Both the position numbers and the translations under genes were made by a program. From assembly GCA_013420905.1 (NCBI GenBank), contig JAAXNY010000004.1, positions 4,916,731-4,980,730 on the forward strand: a stretch of 64,000 nt of DNA. The letters run 5' to 3'. The notes beneath the pieces are model-generated. The model made no database searches. It was given only the letters and a program-made list of their open reading frames with translations, and was not told where the DNA came from. Below, piece by piece: positions 45,181-58,500 of the stretch (positions are counted from its first letter, which is position 1; every line of letters begins with the position of its first letter). Origin of the DNA: Collybia mongolica (Eukaryota; Basidiomycota; Agaricomycetes; Agaricales; Clitocybaceae).

Positions 45181-46253
45181 ACCAGCAGGCTTCGAACCAC
45201 ACCACACCCAGCCTAATCAGGCACATGGCCCGATGATCGCGACGTCACAAAGTCGAACCAAAACCCACCGTCAGTTCACCAGCGCCACCTCCGCTTTGAT
45301 TAACGACCTCATACGGAAATCTCTTCGATATAGTTATTTCTCTTTTCGTTCACCGGCGCCAGCTTGCCGATCAATGAAAGGTCTCATATTCGAAAAATAG
45401 CCAATGGCCCCTCTCGTGCTATGTTACACGGCTGACAGGATCTTTATATCGGGCGACAGCAATCTATGAATCGCCCCCGCCGTCCCTAGCGGTGAGCCAT
45501 TGTAATTACAGGTGACTCAACCGGTCCATCGCGTGTGAACGAATTTACTACTTTGGCCAGACCGGCGGGCAAACTGTTCACCTTTGTCCCGAGTGGATCT
45601 TGAGCTTGAAGTTTCTTCACATCTATGTCACTTCATAGAAGCACCGGCATGCGTTTTCAAGTCATCTGCATTTTGTGAACATCGTCGTACGCATGGCCCC
45701 CCGAACAGTGGCGGTGATGAGAAGTCGAACGTTCGTGCTATTTGGTCGTGGTTATGAATATCCCTTCGATCAGCATATCAGTCAGCCGTGTGATATGTGC
45801 GACTATGGCCTAAGTAGATAAGCGGTTCGTGATCATAATTAATATCATGTTTCATTAATCAGATAAATTACTGATGATACCTCAGCCCGCTCATCATTCC
45901 GAAGTCAAGTTATCTCATCGAATTAGTGACAGATGCATCTCTTCGTGACCCATACAATGATTCCAACTGCCAACGCAGGACGAACACTGATGTGACGTCG
46001 GATCCGTTCGGTCCTCCGAGAACATAGGCGCTCACTGGTCAACACCAATCGAAAAGTATTGAGTGCTCAAACTGTCCCGTTTGGGACTCCGCTGGCACAT
46101 GCTAATTTCTCAAGCATTTTGGCGTGCTTCTAAACGTTCCAATCTCATGTATCATCACTCCCTTTTCTCTCGCAGCGAGCTAAATGAGAGCTCCCGACTC
46201 CTCGGGACATTACACACGAGCCCCCTTCTTTTCGTTTCCAGATTTTGCTATGG
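45181..46253. other. Gene-poor region
   Basis: No supported gene. Two imperfect copies of a ~70-base word (TTCACC[AG]GCGCCA...) lie near 45276 and 45349. Confidence 0.3.
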
Positions 46254-46739
46254 ATGACAACATACATCTTCGCTACCACTAGTGCAGGTCGGCAACATGA
46301 CTCGATCCCTGATTCAAGCCGAGCAAAACCACAGGGTTTAACCGTAACGGATCTTCTGCTTAATGAATTCGAAACTGATCCGATTTACAGCAACACGATA
46401 CAAAAACTCGACGTCTATTCGCTTCCAGGTCCACATGATGATTATTCGCCCTCGGTCGCGATCCTGGCTATTTCTGGACGCCCTTGTGCAATCGCGTGTT
46501 TTGCTTTATTGCCTGGAGTTGGAGACATGTGGTGTTCCATTATCAGCACTAAAAAAGACATATTACAGAGGCCCGCCCGCTTCATCGCAATTCGGATGTC
46601 TCGACGGTTTCTGAATAAACCTTTATTTGTCGTACACAAGCCAACTCACTTGAGTGCTAATGTCGAACTCGCTGTAAGTTGGACCGGCTATCCCTCGCCT
46701 CATGGTACCTCGGCGTCTATATTAAACCCAGGCCCATAG
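46254..46739 (+). CDS. Hypothetical protein, 161 codons
   Basis: The ATG at 46254 opens a 161-residue frame, MTTYIFATTSAGRQHDSIPD, then LTVTDLLLNEFETDPIYSNT, ILAISGRPCAIACFALLPGV and FLNKPLFVVHKPTHLS. It is one of the longer uninterrupted frames in a gene-poor area and its composition is protein-like. No domain is recognised and no introns are needed. It could be a remnant. Confidence 0.35.
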   Translation: MTTYIFATTSAGRQHDSIPDSSRAKPQGLTVTDLLLNEFETDPIYSNTIQKLDVYSLPGPHDDYSPSVAILAISGRPCAIACFALLPGVGDMWCSIISTKKDILQRPARFIAIRMSRRFLNKPLFVVHKPTHLSANVELAVSWTGYPSPHGTSASILNPGP

Positions 46740-48032
46740 CTAGCCCCCAACCAGATCCCTGTCGGCCGCCGCGTTCAAAACAGCTATGAAGAGTCGTACG
46801 TCCAGGTTGCCATGATACTTAGTCGCTTTCCAAGGAGGGCCGTCTTCCTGGAAATTTAATTACTTCAACTCGGACGTTCAGTTCGATAATGTGGTAACAA
46901 CAGCGAACCTTTGTATGCTCCCCGTGGCAGGGAAGCGAGCGCTATTAAAAGAAGTGAGTTGCCACCCAGACGCAGACATTCATTTGCGAGGCATGTTGTG
47001 ATTTCTTCGTTGTTTCTCAATAGAGGTATGCCTATATTACTCCACAGATGATAGAGTACGAGGACGATTGCGCGCCGCGTACAAGGTGAGTACTTCAAGA
47101 TCCACGGGGTGCAGAATGGCGGGCAGGGTGAGAGGGTGGATTCTATTGGACATCTACACTTTTCGAGAAAGCGCATTGTGGGCATCAGTTTATTTGGCAC
47201 ACCTGAACTTTTCAGCGTGCATCTATGAATTTGGAACGCGCGCCGGGGTGTGGAAAGCACCGGCGCGAATTTTTGATCTTGAAGAGGTTTAAGGCTCGAT
47301 CTCGACTTTGCCAAGTACTCGATGGACATATGATAAGGACAGTGTTTATTTCTGGTGAGAACAGGTCCAATACGATATTCGCGCACAAGCGACACAGATT
47401 GGGTATACTTGACCCAATCCTCATAATACCCAAGTGCGCATCGGCGGCATCACACCTGCCGCCTCTCTCATCACATTAGGGAAGTTTGCAATAATCTCGT
47501 TGTCCTCCCCTTAGATTATCAAAGCACATGCGTAGGCCTTCGGCTACGATTTAACTAAATTATGCTTCGCAAGGCCGCCGAACGACACATGGAAGCCAGG
47601 GATCATTAGATACAGTCATGAAACGGAACTGCTGGGCTTCGGTTTGTCAGTCGGTACAAGCATTTTTTTGCCTCTTATCGAAACGCAAAGTCCCCCACCC
47701 TGACAGAACACAACTCGCGAAGATGAGCACTTGGCTGGAACGAACGATAGTACAAACCCACAAGAATCGTTCCTCCCCACCACCCATAATGTATAAGTGC
47801 GTATGGCAGGCAGCCCGATGAATAGTTTTTGTTAGTGAGGTGGATCGGTGAAGAGAAGGGCGAATACGAACATTCCTATGCCAGTATTTTGGAACATGTG
47901 AGCGATTTAGAACGTCAGGAACAAGTCAAGAACACGTCAAGTTGTCGGGTGGGAGAGATATTGCTGCAAAATGAATGCTGGAGTTCACGGCCCCTACTTA
48001 TATAACTGGATCGTGGGGGGGGATCTTAGCAG
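46740..48032. other. Gene-poor region before hAT-2 copy 2
   Basis: A minus-strand coding-like stretch near 47430-47210 (LCRLCANIVLDLFSPE) decays into stops; otherwise nothing supported. Confidence 0.3.
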
Positions 48033-51000
48033 TAGTGATGTGCAGGGCCCGGCTGGGCTCAAAGCCGCAGGCTTAGGCCCGGCTTAGTGGGGCTCAGGCT
48101 TGCCCAAGACGTGAGCTCAGCCTTGGTAGAGGGCTCAGGCCGGGTCAGGCCAAGCTCAGGCTTAGGCCCGGGCTCCGTAGGGGGGAATCACATTTAATAT
48201 CGATAGCAGCCTACAGGTGCCTACGAAATGTCTTGAACAAATACATTACCATCATCATAATCCTCGAAGTCCTCGTTATCTTGAAGATCCTTAACTATGA
48301 TATCCCACCCCTCTTCTGTGTTCTGGGTATTGCCTTCGACGGGACTCGCCCCCTCAAGTTCCTCCACCTCCGTTTCGGCACGTGGATCCTCTCGAAAAAG
48401 AAGATCACGGCGATACATACACTTCAGAAACTGTAAAGCTTCGACAATGTCTGGTTTGAGTCGATTGCGGCGCTTGCTGATCGTGATTCCAGCCGAGGAG
48501 AACGCCCGTTCACTGGAAACGGATGATGCCATGACTGGCAGGTAGTCTCGTGCAAGAGACGCCCAGACCGGGTGTCGAGTAATGTTCCACTGGCGTAAAT
48601 GTGTCAGCATTGGGGAATGACTGAGAATGGAGATATGTACACCCCACCACTCGACGATACTCATATCTCCCAGATGGTCCCTCGAGTCCCAATATTTGTT
48701 GAAACCAGCGAGCCATGGTTCACTCGAATTGCCCATGGGGGCTGGCGTTGCACTCGGCGAGGGCTCGTCTTCATCATCTGACAACTCACGAAGGAGGACT
48801 CCAACCTTACGCATCGCCGATTTTCCGGTCTGTTGTGGTTGGGGTGGTGCGGGATTGTTGCCATACATCTCGAGATATCGTTGCTTATACTACCATCTTT
48901 TGTCAGCCTCGCTGGTGGAATATTGAGTGAGACTGACTGACCGTTAGTTCCGCCTGCTTCTTGATTTCTTCCAACTTGTCGTCTCCCCAGTACATTTGGA
49001 TGTGTTCCGTTTTGGATGATGGGTCAAGTACTGAGAATTTTGTCAATAATGATCCGAATCCATACGACGATGTCACATACACATGGCAAATGTATAGGCA
49101 TCAGATTGAGCGGTTCGATCATAGTACTCTTCAATCTTTGCAAGCCCGGCATTCAGAGCAGGAACAAAGTCCGAGTATTTTGTGCGAGCAGCCCGTTTTG
49201 TCCAAGCCCTGTGCAACGCTTCGAGAGCAGGTAATGCGAGGTGAAGGGTTGGTCCCTGATCTGATGAGAAGGCTTGTTGCGCATTATCGGCGTGCTATAT
49301 CATCGGACCGACATCAGTGACAAATTTTCTGGAGTCGTTCTACTCACAGCTAACAGATCGTTGAACAATGTGAGACGCCCCCACTCATCGTTCGACAGCT
49401 GGAGCTGATCAATTTTTTGCCGTTTCCCAAGGTCCCGCTCCTCGCGTCCGATTTCATACACAAACGTGTCGACATACTATTACCAGTCAGCAAAGCCAAT
49501 CAGCAAGCCGTTTTTAGGGACCTACTGGTCTCGTTGATTCTGCACGTGTAGTCATTAGGTAGGTGGAGGACCAACGGACAACCATGTCCAGGAGAAGTTG
49601 ATGGGCTTTTACTTTTGCACGCGTCTGGATATCGGCAAAAAGTTGCTTGCGTTTTGCAGATGAACGGACCTGTTCAACAGTAATCAACTTCAATTAGAAC
49701 ATATAATTGAAGCGTCTTACCTTCACACATATTGCACGGACGAGTCCCACTTCATCACGGTCAAATCCTCGATTGACAGGAAGATCTGCCTCGGGCTCGC
49801 CCGGGTTGTAATGTTTCGATTTACTGTGAGTTGATATCAATGCTTGCGTTGCGAGATTGATGATGTGAGCAAGACAGCTATAAAACAGTTCAACATTGGC
49901 ATAGAAGACGAAATGACAACGAAGAGGTTCACCGAATGCGGTTCTGATCTGGATTGTAACGTTTCCCAGTGGCATTCTCGATGTGCTTTGAGAATTCTAC
50001 CATCATCGTATTGTTGTTCGAGGCGTTGTCGCAGGTGATATGTCCAATCTATATTCATCATGCCATCAGTCATGATGCAGGCGAGCGAATATGCACACAT
50101 TTACCTTGTAAGCGATCCTGATTCGTGCAACAATCTTGAACAACGCTTGGCCGAGGCGGACTCCATTGTGTGCATTATTTAGTTGTGTAAATCCAAGAAG
50201 CGCTGATTGAACTTGCCACTTCCCATCACTCTCCTCAATCCAGGAACCGGTCACAGCAAAGTAGGCATCGCTATTCGACGCCTGCCACGCATCGCATGTG
50301 AGGCTTACTTTACCTTTCACTCTGTCACTCTAGACAACGTAGCATGAGAAAAGCACCAAAAGCTCTGGGTGGGCCATACCGTTAGCTTTTTGCGTAGTGC
50401 CGTTAATTGTTCCTTGAACATATCAATAACCGCTTGTCGAGTTTGACGGCGATCGGGGATTTTGACTCCATTGGTTGCGCGAGCAGCAGTATGGATCATG
50501 TTTTGAAATGCTGGATGCTCGAGTGCTTGGATTGGCTGTAATGTGATTCGTTGATTAGAGACAAGGAACAAGCAATACAGTATACCACGTTACCTGGTCG
50601 GTAGATACAAGCCACTCGATAGCAGCTTCACAGAAGAGGTTATCGGTATACGGGATTACCCTCTCCTTCAGGAGCCTCTCGGTGAGGTGAGGGTCGAGAC
50701 GCATTTGCTTCTCGGTTTCGGCATCCTGACGGCGTTTTTCCGCATCCTTTGGTAGCATTGATGGGAAACCTTCTTTTTCTGCCCAATTTCTATACATTGC
50801 CTAACGTAGCACGGTTTTTCTCATCAATAAAAACGAAGAGTAAGGGAAATTAAATACTTTATGGGATGATTCCATATGTCGTCGTAAGGTAGATACATGT
50901 GCAACGAGGGCAACAGGACGACCAGGAGATTTTTTTCTTGTGGTTTTTGTCAACAAAACAGCACACAACGGGGTCAGGATGAGACTCACGAGCATGTTTG

Positions 51001-51987
51001 GCAATTTCGAAATTTTTTCCCATCAGCCTTATACAACAGACTAAAGAAATGGTCAATGTCGCGACCCCGATCTTTGTAGTTGGTTTTCTGAATGGTATCA
51101 GAGACAGCCTGTACATCAATGTCCGCCAAAAATCCATCCGACCCAGTGACATCAGATCGATGCGAATCATTGTTGTGGTGCAGCTTCTCTACAATATCAT
51201 ATTCTGTATTAATCCAAATGCAGGAATGAAAAGACTGGAACGCACCTTTGCTTGAAGCCTTTCCAGTGTCTGTCGCCGCCACGACATCCATCTCTTCATC
51301 GCTTTCATCAATTACAATCGCATGCCGAGCCTTTTTGATCCCTAGAGCTCGTGGGTGGTCAAAAGGTAAAACAGTGAAATGGGAGTTGCTTATGGTGCCC
51401 AATTTGTTTACCTGTGCTGTCTGAGTCCTTACCGTCGAGCTCTTCCGTTGTGGTTGAGTTTTTTGTGACGATTTGTGGCCCTTGCGACGAGACAATGGGT
51501 GGTCCCAATGGGGATGATAGATTAGCTGGTTCACCAGCACTCGTTGCGTCTTGGTGACCAGCAGATTCCGCTGCTCGTTTCGCTTCAATAGCATGCTTGT
51601 GAGACTGGACATCGTGCTGAGCCGTGTTGTGGGGGTCCACGAGTTTGCTCGAAGCGGTTACTGTCCGTTTTGGGCGAAGCGCTGATTGAGCGTTTGTTGA
51701 CATCACAATGATCTGGGCACAGGATCGTACCTTGTCCCTGGACTTTTTGATGTTCTTTTTTGATGGTGGCTTCAAAACTGTACAGTTGGTTCGTCATCAA
51801 TAGTGATCGCAACCTTTCACACTCCGACCCCCGGATGCCCGGGCTTGTGGGCTCGGCTCAGGCTTTTGAGACGTTGAGCTGAGCCCTAGGCTCTCACAAG
51901 CCTGGTACTAGGGCCAGGCTGGGCTGAGGCTTCACGGGCTGGGCTTCACGGGCTTGCGGGCTTTGGGCCGGGCCCTGCACATCACTA
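48033..51987 (-). mobile_element. hAT-2 copy 2, inverted relative to copy 1
   Basis: 3,955 bp with the same termini as copy 1 and its own perfect 8 bp duplication CTTAGCAG (48025-48032 and 51988-51995). The different target duplication shows an independent insertion, not a segmental copy. I saw no sequence difference from copy 1 in the terminal regions or in any of the translated frames on either strand. Confidence 0.97.
48221..51703 (-). CDS. hAT transposase of hAT-2 copy 2
   Basis: Mirror image of the copy 1 gene: ATG at 51703, BED finger near 51000-50870, catalytic Asp codons ending at 50293 and 50030, Glu codon at 48511, stop at 48221. All diagnostic motifs are unchanged (LTCDAWQAS, ITCDNASN, SSERAFSSAG). 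Both copies could supply transposase in trans. Confidence 0.88.
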
Positions 51988-52289
51988 CTTAGCAGATAAG
52001 GCTGATGTCTGGGATAATAGCGTACTTAAATTGAAGAACAGGGGAGGTAATCGTTTGCTTACAGATAATCACGTACAGCTTGACAAGGGCACGTGTTTGG
52101 TTGAACCTTCCTTTTCTCGATCTACATCAGTCCTGCAGTTCCCCCCCCTAGCGTACTGGCTCCCCACCGTTGGAAAGGACAGAAGAAGAGCTGAATATGT
52201 TAATGTAAGTAATCTCTTGTTGTCCAGGGACCATCAAATCCCAATTATATGCAAATAGTTTGATCTGAACTCTAGACAGAACCCAAGAG

Positions 52290-53965
52290 ATGAAACCTGA
52301 TATTATCATAAGTGATACTAATTATTTGGAGAGACAGGAAGAATCCAATGCATTCCATGGTAGTGAAAGGGTACCTATGTCCGAGCCGCCAAAAAAACGT
52401 AGGCGCGTTTCAATCGAACCTCGTGCTGTAGTAAAGGACCACTCGAAAACCACTAACCATGAAGGTATGTATCCGTGCATGGACAATGTACCAAGGTTCT
52501 CTGATACCCGAACGTAGCGGAAATGGCATCCTTCGCTTCGATTGCAAACCACGGTACGTTCTCAATAGCGGATCAAAACGTAGATATATGCCATCGACTG
52601 ACATAGATTTCCACATTGTGGTAGACTACCATTTCAACGATGTGGCACCATCACTCGAAAATAGAAGCAGTGAATTGGATGCCTGGGCAACCATCGTCTC
52701 CCAGCAAGCACACGACGTTGACGAAAAAGACTTCCTTGTTACGAAATTGACCCGGACAGTTGAAGCTATTGATGCACAGTCGCGCGATCTAGAAGACAAG
52801 CTGGCGATGATACTGATTGAAAGTTTTGGGAAGAGAAGTGGACTACAGGTTGTACGAGAGAAAGAAGAGCCGTTGAAACAAGAACACGATCATCTGAAAG
52901 CGATGGGATCATCGATAAATCCATTACACGACACTGAACAAGAGGACTGCCATAAACCCAAATATTCGTACTATTGATGTCGAGGGGAGAGTAACAGGAA
53001 CTCATCACATCGCTGTCAAGGTAGACTCTTTTGAACGTGAAGGGAACGCCGAGTCGGAGAGAGAAATAAAAAATAAAAATACGGGATCTTGAGGCAGCAG
53101 GAATCAGACGAGAGACAGAATTAGCTGCACCGCAGTACCATGATGGCAAATTGGGAGAGGAAAATATTATGTTACTCGCGGACCGGAGAACCTGCATAAG
53201 GCATACACAGATTTGACTCCTGCGATGGGTACTCAAGGCATGGATCTCGATGCCGTCATGAAAAGAGAACAATTGGCGTTGGAAAAACTGAAGGAACAAC
53301 TCAACCGCAATGCAGTGTTGGAGGTCGCACAGGAGTACATGCGAAAGAAGCTTGCCGAAGTCACTGCTGAACGGGGCGAGCTGGCAAGGTCGCTCGAGGC
53401 GTCCGGGGCCGAATTAGTGCATTCTCAACTGGTATTGAAGGAGTCGCGGCTTAGGTTAGAGAAATCGGAGGCCGTGGTTGAAGAATCTACAAAGGCTCTG
53501 GAGGAGTTGGAGGTGGCCCTTTCGGAATCTCAGAAGGCACTTCAGGACTCGAACACAACGCTTTCGACTAAAGACGCTGATCTTGTGGAAACGAGGACAA
53601 ACCTCGGGTTGTCAGAGAGGCTCCACGATCTCACCAAGACAGCCCTTTCAGAGTCAACCACGGTTCTATGCGATGTTTAGGTTGCTCTTGCAGAGTCAAA
53701 TAGGGAGCTGTTGCAGGTGAAATAGCAATCTCAACAAGCCAACACACTCACTGAGCACTGGAGAGAAACTTGCCTCTTCGAACGTCAAGCAAAATCACGG
53801 TTTCTCTCGCGGCTGATGACTGCCGCCGATACCGTCCATGAAACGCTACGATTGGCCAACAACTCTGTCCAGGCAGGTGCAAATCCCGTTTTCGCAATAT
53901 CAGAGAATGTAGGACCTGAAATCGATAGGATGTTGGCATTGGTCAATCTAGAACGGAAAATTTGA
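52290..53965 (+). pseudogene. Decayed coiled-coil nuclear protein gene
   Basis: The ATG at 52290 gives MKPDIIISDTNYLERQEESN and a nuclear-localisation-like PPKKRRRVS. In-phase introns (donors GTATGT near 52465 and GTACGT near 52556) lead to DFHIVVDYHFNDVAPSLENR and ETKLTRT-type heptads. The frame shifts near 52955, again near 53088, and again near 53195. It regains a long coiled-coil (53213-53679, REQLALEKLKEQLNRNAVLE, ELEVALSESQKALQDSNTTL). In-frame TAG codons at about 53678 and 53723 then precede more of the same protein (LTEHWRETCLFERQAKSRF) to the TGA near 53963. Several independent lesions make it a pseudogene. I recognise only the coiled-coil architecture. Confidence 0.6.
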
Positions 53966-54202
53966 AGGATGGGTGTCGGGATCTGGACATATACTTACCA
54001 TTGGCCTTTACAATAAGCGCTGGGTCTGAATAGTGACACAGCATAACGCACAGTTTTATTGATAATGTAGTCTTCCTGATATACAACGCATTGGAAATAG
54101 CTACAGCCGCGATCAATGGGAGATGAAGTCGGAGGTATAGACGGCGGAAAAACGACGTGAATCTTAATGGGGCATAAAATAACCACAATACTTTGACTTC
54201 GC

Positions 54203-54985
54203 TTACCATATCATGCTTACCGACAACATGAGCGAAGCAAGTAGCATTGATCTATTTTTGGCCCAGTGATTTGAGGATGCGGAGCTCCCCGATTTAAGCT
54301 GTTGGGGAGATGCTGTATTTTCCGAGTCGGAAATGGTGTCTCCACTCTTCCCCGACTCGGGCGCTGAAGACTTTGAAACGTTTGTAGATGTGCTAGTAGT
54401 AAGCGTCGGAGAAGATGTTTTTGTGCCCTGACTAGCAGGGGACGACGTCGTGCCAGAAGGCGTGAAGGTGCCACCGAACGTGAAAATTTCAAATGAGCTG
54501 GACGCTGAATAGAATAAAACAAGATAATCAGCATAGACTTGTAGAGGTAAGTGGCTGGTTATAACGTGTTGGTTCGAGGGTATTGTTGCCTTCACCTGGT
54601 GATTAACATGTAAGTCTCTTTGCAATCCAACTCGAACAAATGAAAGACGCGCCAGTCCCGCAAAGTTGGCCTATTCTCTCTTCGACCATCGCCTGGTCCT
54701 TCGAAGAACAATATAATCGAGAACAGTTCTGGACTGTGAAGCCGAACAAAGGTATCTTGCACATGCAAGTGAAGTTGTTCCTACCACCGGTGCGTAGATC
54801 ATCAGTGGGAGTCTTAAAGTCCGTGTACATATGACATACTCAGAACATTCGGCGTCGGTAGCCAAACTTAGTATACAAGGCTGCACACATTTCGGGAGTG
54901 ATTGACCATACGCCACCTGGCTGAGAGACAGAGTAAAAACGAGTGTGGCGAGGAAAAGATGGGCGGCCAGGCAGGCTTGAACCAT
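54203..54985 (-). CDS. CFEM-domain GPI-anchored protein
   Basis: Fungal cell-surface protein. The ATG at 54985 gives MVQACLAAHLFLATLVFTLS as signal peptide. The CFEM domain has eight cysteines in the expected order: LPKC-x3-C, AEC, then after an in-phase intron NNFTCMC, QNC, LYC and GQLC. A second intron ends about 54508 before SSSFEIFTFGGTF, a Ser/Thr-rich spacer (STSTNVSKSSAPESG) and a hydrophobic end MLLASLMLSVSMIW typical of a GPI signal. CFEM proteins act in haem/iron capture, wall stability or host interaction; the role here is not determined. The Asp that some CFEM proteins use for haem is not evident between the third and fourth cysteines. Confidence 0.8.
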
Positions 54986-55505
54986 CGTGGGGGAAAGAAA
55001 AGACTCAAATAGTTTTTATCGTTTGTCATCCAATTCATTGTGATTGTCGGTCCGGCAAGTCGTGCCTGCCGACATCATGTTCGACAGGCACATTGAAATT
55101 TGACGGAACCGGAATCTCCCTGAGATCATTTTACGCTGTCCACCATATATACTGTTAGTCGTGGAACCCTTGAGAGAGAACTACAAAAACCATCAGTCCA
55201 ACCACCTCATTTCGGAAGGCAACTCGACTTACCTGTATTTCGAAGGGTAGTTGACGATGCTCGAACTTCCATACTGTTCGGCTCTACGTAACTAGAATAG
55301 GGCGTGGGTGGCCCCGAACTTCGGCGAGGTATTGAGCGATAACGTGGGTGAAGACCATGGGCGTGAAAGTAGGTCCTTTGATGATCGAAAATACGAAATA
55401 AATGTTAAAACAGAGCTATCCTCGAACGAGAACGAACTACCAGTGTAGTCGAGCATGAAGATATGCTTAAAATACAATGGACTTCTTCGGTATACTTCGT
55501 CTCTT
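54986..55505. other. Intergenic between CFEM gene and karyopherin
   Basis: Upstream flank of the CFEM gene and downstream flank of the karyopherin. A TATATATG near 55147 on the minus strand is a possible promoter element. No gene seen. Confidence 0.4.
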
Positions 55506-58500
55506 TTAGTTATCCTCTTCCTCTTCGCTATCCCAGGTGTTAAACCCCAAGTCTTTCACGCTCGAAACGGCCACCAACAGCGGGTGGTTCGCGTCGAACG
55601 TCGTCAACATCTTCCCGATATCCTCCAGTGCAAAGTCCTCGATCTCCTCCAGCAATGACATGTCTTCCTTCTCTTCACCACCCTCGGGCATGGATGCAGC
55701 ACGATTGGCACGACCCTTGCGTTGGTCAGCCAGGAGCTGCAGTTGCCGCTTCGTAGCCTCCATAATGCCTTCCTGGAACTCGTGCGGGAGCGCGGCTGGA
55801 CCACCGACAACGCGGACGGCATCGGTGAAACACTTGTACAGCGACGCAAGGAACGATGCGTCGTACTCCGCGCTCACACAGTTGATGAGCTGGTGGAACG
55901 TGGCTGATACCATCTGGTTTGTCAGTGTCGAACTCGCCTTTCCAGAGGCGAGGAGCATGGGAATGAGCCTATATACCAAATTTCAATGGCGATAGATGAC
56001 AACGAGGTGGAAGACTTACATAGCACAAGCTTCACGCACACCATCGTGGAAGTGGAACTTCAGGCAGGGAAGGGTAACTTCGAGCGTTTGAGCAAGATAC
56101 GGCGCGAAGCGCGGACCAAGGGTGGAGCAATAAATTACAAGTGTCTCAAACGCTTGACACTTCTCCTCGATAGCCGAGGTACGTATCCCAAGCGTTTGTC
56201 CATCCATCACTATCGTCTCCCAGCCCTCCCTCTCTTCGAATTTTTCTTCGTCGTCATCTACGCATTTCAGAGCTCGTCATTTTGGATAAATAAGAGGCTA
56301 ACTTAAAGACCAACCGTAGAGGGAGATATCCGCCTTCGCACTCGCAGTGGTAAGGAGGGCAGGCATAACCACAGGCAGGTATGGTTCGAATTCGGGCCCC
56401 ATGGCCTGGCAGACTTTAGCCCACGTCGCGATAAGATAGTGGCCGAGTTGGGTATCGGCAGGGTCAGTTGGGCTTTCTGTTCTCGACAGTCGATGAGAAT
56501 CGCCTACAGAATCAAGGTTGAACGCTCACTTTGAATACGCATCAGAAGTTCGACGAGAGTATTCGAATCTGGCCTGAAGACGTCCCTTCCAACAGCAATA
56601 GCTAATCGCTCAGGTCAACCAGGGCGCCCAAATCTTGCGAAGGGAATTACAACGCACCAATCAAACCCGCACATTCCATCGCCTTGACTCGTAGCTTCCT
56701 GTAATCCGGTCCATCCGCATTTCGCAAGACATTCAATAACAGCGGCATAATTGAAGTATAATGCTGGAATATTCAGCAACGTTAACATGATGTGATGCAC
56801 GTAATAAGGGAACCGTGCTCACTTTCATAAACGTCGCCTCACTAGCGTCTGCTACCATGGCCAAAGTGGTGATAGCTTGCTCCTGGACGTACCGACGGAC
56901 TTGCGTCGGATCCCCTGTTGGATTGAGGAGCTTAAGAAGTCGCTCGACAATTGGATCGAGGTAAGGAAGGAGGGTGTCACGTTCAACGCCCTCGCAAAAG
57001 TTGATAAGCGCGGCGGCGGCGTGTGCATGAACGCTTTTACAGAAGGTATATTAGTTATAATTTTGTGAACCAGGGGTTGGGTGCATACCGCGGTTCGGGG
57101 TCGTCCAAGGCAGGTATAAGTACGGCGAAAAGTTGCTGGTGATATCGTTCCTGAATCACTTCCTGATATAACAAGTCAGAACCGTGGGTTTGGGCCGCGA
57201 GAACAGTAGAGCAGACATAGGCGAAACTTACTTCAAGATCTGTACAAAGCTGGCCTCTGAAAACGGGCCAGAAAATGCGTTAGCGAAGAGTCGACGGCGA
57301 ACAACCAAACAACACTTACACACACTGACAAGCAGCATAGCGAACTCTCGGATGTGTATCAGAGAACATAGGTGTTACTAAACTACATGGAATTTAGCGG
57401 ACGCCCATGTCGGAACATGGAAAGGCGTTGGTGCTTACTCAACGATCTTTCCTAACTCATTCTGCATGACCTATTTGCCGCATCAGTTGTATTACCAGAA
57501 CGGACATGATTTATAACTCTTACTTTACCAGTACCCTCCGCAATGGCGGCGATTGCCATAAGACCGGCGTGGCGAACGCGCCAGTCATAACTTGCCATCA
57601 TCGAGGGGATGTACTGTGATATGGTCGGTTAGTAAATGGACCAACACGTAATGTAGACATGAACTCGCCTGGAACGCGGGGGGCAGGACCGAACGTCCGC
57701 CCATCGCACACGCCAGTCGATCCAGCGATTGTTCATACAGTGCAGGCGGCGAGTCCGTTTCTGAAGAACTCGAGTTAGCCGAGGGCTGAACCGAGCGTTG
57801 CGTCAGTAAAACCCGTGAAAAAACAACAGTCAACTCACATCGTCATTCAGCCAAGTGTCCAAGCTCTCCGCCCCGTCCTCGCCCTCTCCATCATCAAACT
57901 CGCCCATCGCCTCAAGACACGCCCGGACCACGACCTCTACCCACCCCGGAACCTTCCGCACCATCCCCGGCTTCGCTTCTGAAAGTGAAATCATGAATTC
58001 GAGCGCAGACAGCCGCAATGTCTGGCGCTGGTCCTCTTCATCATTCGGGTCTCCCGCAGAGGTCTGGCTGGCGAAGCCAGGGGAAGACGACACACTTGTA
58101 GACGCCGCGCCTCCGGACGAGGAAGAAGCCTCCCCGGGCGGCGGGAAGATGAATGCGCCCTGCCGTGGTCCGCTGCCCCCCCGGCCGTTCCCTGGAAACG
58201 GTCTCCCCACAGTTGGTGTAGGCCCGCAGTCGGCCTGCGGGAGGATGAGGGTGGGAAGAAAAGTGAGGAGCGAGGACAGATGTGGGGCAAAGAGTGTGGG
58301 GTGAGTGGCGCAGAGTGGTGTGAGAGCGGAAAGGAAAGTCGATAGGTGGTGATAGTTCGATGTCGGCCCGCTACCTGAGCTGGGCGTGGCGGAGAGGTTT
58401 TGAGCTAGGGTGGGGAGTGTGTCGAGCATCGGGTAGAGGAGGGACAGTGATTGTGTGAGTTGGTTGGAATCTGCGGCCGTGAGGTAGGCGACTGACGCCA

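Noticed and set aside
46865..47395. A 176-codon minus-strand frame as a gene
   Set aside because: No recognisable domain; another frame in the same place looks equally coding-like and is broken, so neither is convincing.
54203..54625. Placing the CFEM gene in the A-D secreted family
   Set aside because: It has a cysteine framework that A-D lack, and the FTFGGTF resemblance is too short.
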